Shown in pieces: positions 11,498 to 22,024 of a stretch of 44,314 bases of DNA. The notes below the pieces were generated by a model that worked only from the letters and a program-made list of their open reading frames with translations, was not told where the DNA came from and searched no databases. The first letter of the stretch is position 1. Every line of letters begins with the position of its first letter. Where the stretch lies: assembly GCA_902984215.1 (NCBI GenBank), contig CADWAF010003531.1:1-44314 (forward strand). Reading direction: 5' to 3'. The DNA is from Willaertia magna (lineage: Eukaryota; Heterolobosea; Eutetramitea; Acrasida; Naegleriidae). Position numbers and translations under genes: made by a program.

Positions 11498-14400
11498 TTA
11501 CTTGTTTACTATTGTGGCAGTAGTAGTAGTTATTAAGGAGGAAGATCTAGTATTTGGTCTTAGATCGTATTTTGGAGCTTTAAATTGTTCTATACTCTCT
11601 TCTTCATCTCTTTTTAAACTTGGTTTTCTTTTCTTTGTTATTGATTCATTATTTACAAAGCTCTTTACCTCAATTAATCGCTCAACAGATTGAACAAAAT
11701 CTAAATATTGTTGTCTGTTTGTTTGACTTGTACTTTGTTCCATAATCACTTCTAAATTCTTTCTTGTAAAATCTTGTATTGTCAATCTTGTATTCATTAT
11801 ATCTCCACTTGAATTACTTCTATTTGTGTTTTTACTACTTTCAGCATATTTAAATATTGATTCTGAAAATTGTTTTCTAACATTGTCATATAAACAACTT
11901 AAATATAAAACACTAAATATTATTCTTTCATTATCAATATCAGAATATTTCAATTGTAATCTATTAATTACTCTTGTAATTAAACCCATATCTAATGATA
12001 ACTGTATTACATTATGATTATTATTTGACAAGAATAAATTCTTAATTTTAGTTGTTGTATATTCTTCTTTCTTAATTGTTTCATAAATCTTACTTAATGA
12101 TCTTAAAGCTAAGAATGTAAAGTAAGAACTTCTTTTATCAAACTGGTGTATCCATATTTCAATTAATTGTCTAAATCTTTCACTAAAATTAACATATAAT
12201 GGAGAAATACCTTGAATAAAATTAACTAAATTATTAATATTTCTATCACTTATATCATAATATTTAATTAAATAAATACAATCTAATAAAGTTTTAATAA
12301 AATAATTATTATCTAACATTGGTTGGAAGCTCTTTCTCTTTTCTAAATGATTTAATAATCTATTTGGCACTAATTTCAAACCAATTGTAGAATGATTATC
12401 AAATTGATATTTAATTAATTGATAACAATATTCATCTAAAATCATCTTTGATAAAATAAATACAAAATGTCTTGAAAGATTTTCATTTACTTTTCTTTCC
12501 AAAGAATCATAATCTTTATCTTCATTAAATCTTTTTGTTGTTAAAATACAACATTCAAATATACCCCAAAAGTAATTACCTTGTGTTAAGAATGCACATG
12601 ATTGCTTATCATTCTTTAATATTGTACATAATACTAACGATACTAAGAATTGTAATTTAAATAATTCTAATGACTTTTGATGTGTTAAATTTTCTTTTAA
12701 ATCATTACACAATGTTAAAATAAAATCAATGAAATAAGTTAATAATCCTTCTTCTCTAATGATTGAACTTAATACTTCTTGTTGTCTACTCTTTGTTATA
12801 ATTGTATAAATTACTTTCATTGTCTCTTTTAAGAATGGAATAACTTGTTTAATAATCTTTTCATGATTTTGATAATTTACAAATGATGTTACATCATTTT
12901 CATCTGTCGTAAAGGTATACCAATAATCTGCAATAAAGGTAATAAATGATCTAAATTGTTTAGGTTGAATATTTATCACATTATCATCTTGTAATAATTG
13001 TTCACTAATTGAATTAATTAATAATTTGAACTTTGTTGAATTTTGTACTTCATCAACACTCGTTAAAATTTCTATATTTGGTGACATTGTTGGATTAGAC
13101 GAATCTTCATCAAATACTAGTGATCTTCTAGCTGATTGTCTTTTCTTATTATTTCTAAAATCTAGATTGCCATCAAACTTATCATTCATAAGAGATAAGA
13201 ACACAGCCGATCCTCTTCTACTTCTACTACCAGTATTGTCAGTAATCTGCTCTATTTGTCCTCTTAAATGATCTGTTTCAATATGTGAGAAAGCAGTTAA
13301 ACCTAAACAAGATACGTGATGAGGCAAGTCACGATCCTTAATAATTTGACTGTATGAGGTATCTCCAGTTAATGGCAGTAATCCATATGAAGCTGTATCT
13401 TCTAATGTTAAGATATTTTCATCATCAACAGCATTCCCATCTTCATCTATAACTGGTATTGGAATGGTTAAATCTAACAATTTAATTGGATCCATTTTGT
13501 CATGTGGACCTTCTTCTTTAAACATGCCATCCATTCTGAAAAGTGCATTTTGAAAGATGTCAGAGTAATCATCTGCAAAGAAACGTAATTTAACCCAGAA
13601 ATCTTGCTTTGCTTCATCATCTGAAAATTTTTCAATTATATTAAAAACAGATGTTTCTGTAAAGTAAATATAATTATGTCCTTTCAGTATTGGTTGAATG
13701 TCATTTTCTTCTTTTATCCATTCTTCAATCTCTAATTCTTCATAATCATATATTTCCATTTTGTAAGAGTATTTATCTCCAACATAAAGTTCTAAAAGTG
13801 GAGGTATACCTGTCTTTCTTAAACAATTAATACAATAGTTAAAATTAAAGTTTGACGTTTCCTTTTCAATTGAAAATGTCATACAATGCATAAAGTAAAC
13901 ACGGGAGTATAAGTAAGTTTCAGTTACATCCCCAACTAATTGTTGCATTTGATTATATATTGTGGAATGAACTAATGGTATTGTACTATCTACAACAAGT
14001 GTTTGATAGATTGAAGATTGTAAAATTACCTCTTCTAAAGATGAAGAGTTTTCGTTTAAATTTGCAAAAATTTCTGCCTGTAAATCTTCATTTGAGTTCT
14101 CTTCCACTAATTGTTCATAAACAGTTAGTTGTTCTATTGTACTCTCATCTACATTGTCTTCTTTGAAAGAGTTCTTAATAGCATTTACTTCATTTGATAA
14201 ATTAACAATTGAAACAACCTTATTAAGTGCATTGAGATATACCTCAGCTAAATGATCACCATCCATTACTCCTGGAATATCTATTATACTAATTTCTTTT
14301 TCATTGGTTATATTGACTGGTCCTTCTCTCCATTCCTCCAAAATTTGAGTCAACCTTCTGTTAATCTTTGTTTGTATAAAGTTTAATACATTACTATACA

Positions 14401-15671
14401 AAACATCAAATGTATAATATACATTTGTTTCATCTACAAAGATTGAATTTACCTTGTCGACATTTAAGTCTAATAGCTCAGCAATAACGGCCTTAACTTT
14501 GTCATTTTCATCAGTGGAATTATCTGCAAAGTTATAGTTGAATAACCACATACAAGCAGATAAACATTTATATACAGAATCTACTTCAGTTTGATCCATA
14601 TAAAATTCCATTAGATACTTATTCATTTTGGTAATATCAAGGTTTAGTAAACTTAAATCTTTATAACTTGTTTCAAGTTGATTAAATAATTTATAAAACT
14701 TAATGTCATCCTTAATGTGATACTTATTATCTTTTACACCACCAACCAATAGTAAAAAGATATGATAGATAGGTAGAGATCGTAGCTTAGTATTTGAGCA
14801 TTGCATGCTTTCAATATAGTTTGAGTGAATATTAATATTGGCTATTCTATTATTATTATCACAAGTTATAACTATCTTTCTAGGATGTGTTTGAGTTAAT
14901 GCCTTTTTATATAACATATTAGAAAACATTACCAATAAATTTAAAGCAGACCCAATTGTTACTCTAATTTGTTTTGTAAACATTTCTTGTTTTTCTGGTT
15001 GATTATCAATGTAAGGTAATAAATTCTTATGTAAGAGAGACATCATTAATTGTTGTAGTGTTACTTGTTTTTCCTTTGTGCCTTCACCTAATAATACAAG
15101 TGATTGAGTATTACATCCACTCTTTAATTGGTTTTGAATATAATATACAAAATCATCACCATTATTGTGAATAGCTAAAGCCGATGCCTTATTGTTATAT
15201 TGGAAGTCTGGATTCTTAAGTAAGGTATTTCTTTTACCAAAATGCATCTAATAAAGTTAATATCAACTAGCACAATAATAAGTTACTTACTGTAAATAAT
15301 TTAGATGAACGAATTGTATCTTCAAAAGAGGAATTCACAAAACTTGTCCATTTACTGGCTATTTGAGCTTGACATTGGCAACCAGGTGTAGACCATAGTA
15401 AATTAGACCTTTCAAGTATTGTATTATCTACTGGATAACAAGAACTTGGCTCTAGTAGTAGTATTTCATCTGAATGAAAGTTTGGTAAGATATTTTGTCT
15501 GTTAATTCTAACTTGGTAGTTCTTTACTTTGCCTTCAATTCTTCCCATGAAAATCTTGCCCTTATCTTCAACCCAAACTAAATCACCCTTTCTTAATAGG
15601 TTAGATACTGAACTATTGTTATGTGTTGTGCTGCTTTTTGATGTGGTATTCCAATCGACGACGCCTAGCAT
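11498..15671 (-). CDS. Pseudo-myosin: degenerate myosin head with helical tail
   Basis: Exons 15671-15291 and 15247-11498 join in phase 0 over a 43-nt GTAAGT...TTTATTAG intron, giving 1376 residues. The order of a myosin head is visible. An SH3-like barrel lies at about 26-62 (KGDLVWVEDKGKIFMG). ASALAIHNNGDDF at about 148 stands where PHIFAIADxAY is expected. LVLLGEGTKEKQ (P-loop at 181-188) replaces GESGAGKT. ALTQTHPRKIVI (about 243-254) stands at switch I, where NxNSSRFGK is expected. YHIF (about 288-291) is kept. LYSNVLNFIQTKINRRL (about 410-426) matches LYGxLFxWLVxxIN. SIIDIPGVMDG (about 447-457) stands at switch II DIxGFE. The nucleotide-binding residues are thus lost while the fold order remains. 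No IQ motif, MyTH4 or FERM domain is evident; residues ~880-1290 look like an alpha-solenoid, followed by a basic tail. Probably an ATP-independent scaffold (inference). Confidence 0.7.
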
Positions 15672-16053
15672 TGTTAACGGTTTGTTTCTTAGATTTGCCT
15701 TAGTAATTGTCAGTTAATTAATTTGTTAACACAGTTCTAGTAAGCTATAGCTGTTTGTTTGTTTGTTTTTTTCTATAGTTCTTGACCGTTAGGACAGAAT
15801 CGTTTTGGCTTAACTTGATTTCGCTGAACAAAACCTCCACAACAGAATAGGAAATTTCCTAAAATAGTACGAATAGGTACAATACCAGTACACAGAAATA
15901 TTTAAGCCATTAGGATTATGCAATATAAAGAAACTACTAAATAAATAATGAGGTACAATAATTTTATATATTTATAATTTTTGTCTTATTTGTTTGTTTA
16001 TTGAATAATTATTTTATTCTTTTAGAAAATTCTCTAATAGTTTAATTTTGTAT
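15672..16053. other. Spacer between pseudo-myosin start and TMEM258 stop
   Basis: These 382 nt hold the pseudo-myosin promoter (minus strand) and the TMEM258 3' end. I see a short GTTT repeat (about 15752-15766) and a GGAAATTTCC palindrome near 15850-15859. There is no coding exon or RNA gene I can support. Confidence 0.5.
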
Positions 16054-16346
16054 TTAAACAAAAACTCCTACCCAAAGTAATGTAAAGAATAATCCTAAAC
16101 CTAAAATAATTGATGAAAACGTTGCTAATGAAATTTCTTTTAAAAAACTTCTATGTTGTTTAGTTGTTGTGGATTCATAACTATTAATAAATTTTAGTGA
16201 TCGGAATTTAAAATCAAGTATTATACCTACACTAAAAACCATGCCATAAAGGCTAATCCGATAGATGTAAGAACAACAGCAAGAGCAGGATATTGATTTG
16301 GATCAACAGGACTATTATAACGGATTCCACCAACTGCTGAAGACAT
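16054..16346 (-). CDS. TMEM258: TMEM258/Ost5, small oligosaccharyltransferase subunit
   Basis: Two exons (16346-16231 and 16180-16054) around a 50-nt intron with a GTAGGT donor and AATAG acceptor give an 80-residue protein; human TMEM258 has 79. The match runs end to end: RYNSPVDPNQYPALAVVL against the family's RYTSPVNPxxFPxLTVVL, then AWFLVYEST (spanning the splice junction) against AWFFVYEVT, and GLGLFFTLLWVGVFV against GxGVLFLLLWVGIYV. Two membrane helices form a hairpin. The protein is a structural subunit of the ER oligosaccharyltransferase, which transfers glycans to Asn. The splice sites were chosen because only they restore the conserved V-Y-E junction and the full length; unspliced, exon 1 stops after FLV. 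Confidence 0.93.
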
Positions 16347-16506
16347 TTTTTAAAAAAATAATTTTCAAGGCTTGTTGCATAGACACGTGAAAGTAGAGTT
16401 TATTTGGAGAGTCTAATTTAAAAAACATTAATTACATTAAAATTATTTACTTTTTATTTACATCTAGTTTTTTTTTTGTTTTTACTGATAAAATAAATAG
16501 AATGTA

Positions 16507-17559
16507 TTAGCATTCTAGAGCATTGGAAAGAAGTTGTTGTTTTTTGAAAGCAACAAGTAATAGGGCGGCGTCACATATATCTCGTTCCTCAGTTCCAGGT
16601 GTTAATTGGACTGTATATTTACTTAATTGATTTAAATTCCATGATTTCTTACTCTTAACTGTTTTATCCTCTAAGTACTCCTCATCAGAGGTTGTATTAT
16701 CATCTAATTGAGGAACTTCCTCAGATTCATCATCATAGTAATAAATAAAATCGTCCTTATGTTCTTGTGAAGAATTATTTTGAGCTTCATCTTGAACTAT
16801 TGTATTACACTCCAAAAATCCAGTCTGTGACATCTTTATACGTTTAGTACTATTCCCTACTTGAGAGGCATCTTGTTTCGTTAGCTCAAAACTACTATTA
16901 CTACTACCACTGCTTAAATCTAAAACACTATTAGAGTTATTATTGTATAAAAATAAATCTTCAGAAACAGAAGAGAATCTTCTCTCTTTTGAAACTTGAG
17001 AGTTTCTCCTCCTTCTCATTCTTGTTACTGGTACTATTGGTGCATTATTTTGTTCTGATACTTCACTTTCCTCTTCCATGTCACGCATTTCCTCTTCTTC
17101 AGAACTTTCCTCTTCATCACTTTCCATAAGGCCACCTTGTAATGATTTAGTACTTGTTCCTTTACTACTTCCATGTGAAGGGAAAGGCCACTTATCATAA
17201 CCTAATTCATTACGCATTTCATAGAAACGACGTTTTAATGTGCTTAAACTAACACCCAATCTTTTGGCTGCTTCTTTTTGGTTGAGATGTAAACAATTTC
17301 TCATACTTTCAACATCAATAGACATAAATGTCTTTCTGTGTTTGGTTTCTACGTGAGACTTTCTTTTTCTTCCTTTACCTTCTTTCTTTCTTGTTGTTGT
17401 TGAGCTAATTTCAGTATCATTGGTTGTATTGTTATTAGGGTAACTTGCAATAGGTATTGGATATAGAGTATCAGTAGAGGTAGTATTCATTGTTATTAGT
17501 GGTTGTTGTTGAACTAGTGTTCCTGCAGAGATATTATTTTCAGACTTTGTTATGGTCAT
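16507..17559 (-). CDS. RWP-RK-like DNA-binding protein
   Basis: Single-exon 350-residue protein. A basic stretch (RKKEGKGRKRKSHVETKHRK, about 57-76) acts as a likely nuclear signal and precedes an RWP-RK-like helix-turn-helix at about 79-127: LHLNQKEAAKRLGVSLSTLK, then LGYDKWPFPS. This matches the family's F-hl-p--eAAk-LgVs-T-LKk---- and -RWP-RK core, but the RWPxRK end reads KWPFPS, so the final RK pair is missing. The remainder is acidic (runs of E/D with Ser at about 145-165 and 270-300) and Ser/Asn-rich, typical of activation regions. The C-terminus (about 305-350) is a conserved-looking helix pair of unknown role. RWP-RK proteins are transcription factors best known in plants and also found in amoebae. 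Targets are unknown. Confidence 0.8.
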   Translation of the reverse strand: MTITKSENNISAGTLVQQQPLITMNTTSTDTLYPIPIASYPNNNTTNDTEISSTTTRKKEGKGRKRKSHVETKHRKTFMSIDVESMRNCLHLNQKEAAKRLGVSLSTLKRRFYEMRNELGYDKWPFPSHGSSKGTSTKSLQGGLMESDEEESSEEEEMRDMEEESEVSEQNNAPIVPVTRMRRRRNSQVSKERRFSSVSEDLFLYNNNSNSVLDLSSGSSNSSFELTKQDASQVGNSTKRIKMSQTGFLECNTIVQDEAQNNSSQEHKDDFIYYYDDESEEVPQLDDNTTSDEEYLEDKTVKSKKSWNLNQLSKYTVQLTPGTEERDICDAALLLVAFKKQQLLSNALEC

Positions 17560-18313
17560 GGTTGTTGTATTATTAGGAATGCAAAACGGTTAATTATTGA
17601 ACTAGCAATATTATTATTAAAAGTTGGTTGAAAAAGTTATTGGAATAGGTTGAACCTAACTACAAGCTTTAAGATGTGTAGTAACAGAGATGAGTGAAGG
17701 CTATAATAGGCTTATACAAAGAGTAAGTAAGCAATCTAGTATAACAATAATATGAATTACTTGTTAAATGTTTTTTTTTCTTGAGCAAATACCCTGTGGT
17801 TATGCGAGTTTGTTTTTTTAGCTTCGGGAAGACTCTTTTAGTGATATCGTTGATTTGCAAGACTCAATAAAAGGGGCTCTGACTGTTGCTATGTCTTGTG
17901 ATTGATTCTCTCTAGTGGTGCTTGTTGACGTATTTATGCCAGTAAGAAGTGCTGTATTAATAACAATACTTCAAGAGGAGTTATAGAGTTAATTTATTTT
18001 GTAGAGGAGAAAGAAGAGTTGAAAAATAGTTTTTATCTTACCTTTGCCATTCAACCAGTGTTGCTTTCTGTTCCAACTAGAGAGATAGGTCATCTATGGA
18101 AATGGGTGTTGTTTATAAGGTACGAATTTACACAAGAAACATATAAGAAAAGATCACTTATAAGGTTGGAGTGAATAAAGAGGAGAGAAGACTGAATAAA
18201 AAAACTAATTAAAGTCTTCCAAATCCTATGGTTTTACTTTACATATCCTTTAGATAACAAAATCCATAAACGATTTCGAGAAAATTGGTTTGAAAGGAAA
18301 TTAGCAAAAAACG
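17560..18313. other. Upstream region of the RWP-RK-like gene
   Basis: About 750 nt upstream of the RWP-RK-like start (1.16 kb to the next confident gene). The composition is somewhat richer in G+C than other gaps. Only short frames without a convincing start are present, and I see no RNA gene. It may hold the control region of the RWP-RK-like gene, which would be long for this compact region. Confidence 0.4.
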
Positions 18314-18645
18314 ATGAGTACAGAAATAGAGTCTGTAAGTTATTATTGAGAGAAGGTCTGTATTATACACTCAAAATTACAGACACGTGTAACTTCTAAC
18401 TTGTTTCAATTACAGAGCTATTAATTTCAATCAATTCATTGACTTTAGGAATTCCTTCTCCTTTATTACTGTTCTTTTTCTGTACTCTATTGTGGTTGAT
18501 TGCTCTTCTGTTAGACACGTCATCACAACCCCTCAACAACATTATTGAGGTGAAAACCACTTCAACAATGTCCTTAAAAGAGCGAATCAATGTGTTTGCA
18601 ATAATTATTTCTGTAAACCTCAATCCAATTAAATCCACCAACTAA
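18314..18645 (+). CDS. Possible small two-exon membrane protein (tentative)
   Basis: ATG at 18314 opens seven codons (MSTEIES) followed by a good GTAAGT donor at 18335. A pyrimidine-leading CAATTACAG|AG acceptor zone lies at 18407-18417. Splicing at the second AG (intron 18335-18417, 83 nt) gives an 82-residue protein with one strong membrane helix (PSPLLLFFFCTLLWLIALLL) and a second, weaker hydrophobic stretch near the end. Splicing at the first AG would stop after two more codons, which weakens the model. I do not recognise the family. A minus-strand frame overlaps it but lacks an ATG. Treat as a candidate only. Confidence 0.25.
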
Positions 18646-18716
18646 ATCCAACTTCGTAAAATTCACAATCTAACCAAAAGCTGCAAGATTGACATGTGAA
18701 AGGCTAGTGAAAAAAA

Positions 18717-20081
18717 ATGTCTGTGTCTTCTGATGAATTATCCAAACGAGCCAAAAAAGCAAGCAAAAAATACAAAGAACAATTAGAGGTTCCTCCTAAA
18801 GTATCTGCCAGTGAATTAATGTTAGATCATGACTTTAAAGGAACACTAGTAAGTAATAAAAAATTCCCACCAAAAAAATTAAAAAAAAATTACGGAAATT
18901 CCATTTATTCGGAATTGTTTTCGGAAATGAAATAATAGTCTAAGCAAGGAGGAAGTATAAAGACTTGGCATGAAAGATTATGTATTTTACATCAAGGTAA
19001 ATTATATTACTATGCATCAAGTAAAGATACCAAACCTAAAGGAATGATTAATGTTCAAGGCTTAACTTGTCAAGCAGCAGAAGTTAATTTAAAAAAGAAA
19101 TTTGGAATTAAAATTATCTCACCACATCGTACTTACTATTTTGCTTGTGATACAGAGAATGACCAAGATCGTTGGATTAAAGAGATAAATAATTCAAGTG
19201 CTAGAAATTCAGATTATCAATCTCATGTAGTTGATTGTGATAATGAAGCAGATGTAAAACATCATGATATACAAAGTGCTATTGATTATGCTAAGGATGG
19301 GGATCATGTTATTTTAAGAGCTGGTATTTACATTGTTAATGAAACTATTTTAGTTAAAAAATCAATTACAATTCGAGGAGTTTATCCAGATTCAACTTTA
19401 GTTACTATTTTAGGACAAGAATGTGTTTCTAAACCAATTTTTAAGATTGATACATTTAATGAAAATTTAACTGTACAATTAAAGAATGATATTGTTTCAT
19501 TTCAACATTTAACAATTACAAATCAAGCAAAAGATTCAATTTTATTACAAGAGAATGTTTCATGTGTTGAAATTTTAAGTGGAAAATGTAATTTTAATGA
19601 AGTTTGTATAAATGGAAGTAGAGGATGTGGAATTGAAGTGAAAAATAGATTATTTGAAAAATTATCTCTTTTAAGTGAAAATAATTCAACATCAACAAAT
19701 AACAATGCAACATCAACAAATAATAATAATTTTGTTAAACCTAAAGGTTATCAATCTAGTGAATGTACTTTAACTTCATGTACTATTGAAGATAATAAGT
19801 TTCATGGAATTAAATTCCAACATGATACAACAGGTGATATTAAGAAATGTATTTTTCAAAGAAATGAAGGATATGGAATATATTGTACTGATGAATCTCT
19901 TTTAAAAATTGAAAAGAATGTTTTTAGTGATTGTAAAAAAGGTGCTATTTATGTAGATACATCAAAAAGTATAACGATTGAATTTAACAAAATGCACAAT
20001 AATGGAAATCAAGGAAAAGATCATATTAGGCAATCAACAAGAGCAGCACCTACAATCACACAAAAGAATGACTTTTTATAA
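18717..20081 (+). CDS. PH-domain plus right-handed beta-helix protein
   Basis: Exons 18717-18848 and 18939-20081 join in phase 0 over a 90-nt GTAAGT...AATAATAG intron, giving 424 residues. The splice rebuilds the first PH strand: KGTL|SKQGGSIKTWHERLCIL. The PH domain spans about 40-130 and ends with the expected C-terminal helix Trp (DRWIKEIN). PH domains bind phosphoinositides or proteins. Residues ~145-410 form a pectate-lyase-like beta-helix: short repeated strands such as VILRAGIY, ITIRGVY and IKKCIFQRNEGYGIYC, with N-rich turns, as in the carbohydrate-binding/sugar-hydrolase and FBXO11-type helices. I see no catalytic signature, no F-box and no signal peptide, so it is probably a cytosolic membrane-associated scaffold. 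Its stop is 24 nt from the convergent FIBP stop. Confidence 0.85.
19687..19723 (+). repeat. In-frame 21-nt duplication in the beta-helix gene
   Basis: CAACATCAACAAATAA occurs at 19687-19702 and 19708-19723, a period of 21 nt or seven codons. It encodes two copies of an (N)STSTNN/(N)ATSTNN loop within the beta-helix region. This looks like a recent slippage-type expansion of an Asn/Thr-rich surface loop. Confidence 0.6.
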
Positions 20082-20105
20082 TAGTCATTTAAATAAATTG
20101 TATTT

Positions 20106-21786
20106 TTAATTTATTGATTTTTTATGCATATATACAGATATATCCCTTAACACAATCATAAATTGTGAAAAGGTATATTTATATTTTTGTATGTAATGAG
20201 GTTTAATTGAGGAAGTTAATTCAAAGCTTTCTCTTATCGCCTCTAGTATTTGAAATAGTTGATGATTAGTTAATTTTAACTTTAAGATTGGTTCCACAAA
20301 TTTTTCATAAATATCAATAAATACATCTCTCATTTCTTTTTGTGTAATTAAGCCTTGAGCAATTTGTAAAAGTGATTTAATAATACTTGGGAGTGAATCC
20401 TATTTAAAATGTTAAAAATTTGATAAATGAAAGACTTACATCAATTCTTTCCCTTAAATCATTTTCAACAAATGCCTTATCATTTGCCAATTGTTTCATT
20501 ACAATTGATTGAAATTCCTTTAATTTAGAACGATCAGAAAATAAAATACTCTTAATATCTCTAAATTTTACAAAATTCAATGATATTTGTTGAATATCAA
20601 GTACTGTTATAGGTTCATCATTTGTTTTATGAGTATTAAAAGCAATAAATGTTGGACTTGTACCCAATTGAGTATTTTCTGAAGTAGCTTTAATAGAAGT
20701 ACTAGACTCTAATTCTTCCAATAAACGTGCTTGTAATGTCCAATGTTTTAAAATTCTACTAGAAAAGAAAAATAAATCTTGAAAATTAAAATCCTTCATC
20801 ACTCTCTTTGACGTTTCAAACCTTTGATCACCCATAAATACAACTGTAACATATTTTCTAAAAAAAAGTTAAAATTTACAAAAATTATTAAAATAAACAT
20901 ACTCTGCTAATCTTTCAGGTAAATAAAAACTATTTTGTACGATTCTAGTCATTATCATTAAAGTGTCAAATGTATTTTCATTAACATTTGAAATTCCAGT
21001 AAAATCAGTTAAAGCACTTTGATCAATTGACTTAAAAAATTTACTTATAATTTTTAAATTATCAAATTGTCTTCTCACAGAAATAATCTCTAAATTATAT
21101 TTCTCACTTATATCATCTAAATCTCTTCTAGATTTAGTTGTTAACTTCTTACCCATTAATTCTCTAATTACTCTTTCATCAAAATCAAAAAATTGTTGAA
21201 TTAATAAACGTTTGACACTTGGTGCCATTTGTAATGTAGTTTCACATGACATAAATAAAGAAGGATTATTTAAATAAGGTTGTACATCATTAAATATTCT
21301 AAATTGATAATTTACTTCATTAATTATTAATTGATAATAACTATTTAAGAAATTTGAATATTTTTTAAAATATTCATTATTCACTTTACGTTGTTTTTCA
21401 AATAAATATTTTGACGTTTCTTCAATTGAATATCCTTCTAACCATTTATGATACATAAATTGATTAATAATTGGTGGATCTGTTACAAATACTTCCATTG
21501 TTGAACATAGATTATTATTAAATGTATTATTTATATTTTCATTTAGTTGTTTAATAGTATTGGATCTAGTAAGTTTATTATTCATACTTGATTCAATAGT
21601 AAAATCATGAGGTAAACTATTGGATTGTTGTTGTTGATTATAATTTAAAATATTAGATGGTTGTTGATAACTATTTTGATTATTATTTATCATTAAAACA
21701 TTATTTCTTTCATTAAAAGAGGAAGATGTAATTGCAAGAGGACCCGATGATGGACTATTATTCCTTATGGGAATAGAAGAACTCAT
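20106..21786 (-). CDS. FIBP: FIBP-like acidic FGF intracellular-binding protein
   Basis: Three exons (21786-20903, 20857-20440, 20399-20106) with introns of 45 nt (GTATGT donor) and 40 nt (GTAAGT donor) give 531 residues. After a ~95-residue Asn/Ser/Gln-rich lead, the whole FIBP domain is present. YHKWLEGYS matches the human YRLWLDGYS. GKKLTTKSRRDLDDISEK and RRQFDNLK match GKKLSKGTKKDLDDIS and RRQFDNFK. VVFMGDQRFETSKR, spanning the first splice, matches VFFANNRFETGKK. MRDVFIDIYEKFVEP matches VRDLFVDLVEKFVEP. The splice sites were set by these matches. In animals FIBP binds acidic FGF and influences cell growth and left-right patterning; FGF is absent from protists, so the ancestral role must differ and is unknown. 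Soluble, no membrane segment. Confidence 0.92.
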
Positions 21787-22024
21787 TTTTTGAAGGCTTT
21801 TTAGGCTTTTTTATTTGAAATTGTTAATGAGGGAAAGGGGAACAGCTTATCCTCAATTTTTGTTTGTTACTTGTTGTAAGGTGTGGTTTTGTTTATTGTT
21901 GACAACAACTATAAAGAGAGAAGAAATTATTAACGATAAATTATAGCAAATTATAAATAGAGATTATTTTTTCAATTTATTGTTAAAAGGTTTTTTTTAA
22001 AGACAGTAGGAAAAAATATAAAGA

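Noticed and set aside
17669..17860. 63-residue minus-strand frame upstream of the RWP-RK-like gene
   Set aside because: No family match, poor start context and ordinary length for chance. Probably promoter sequence.
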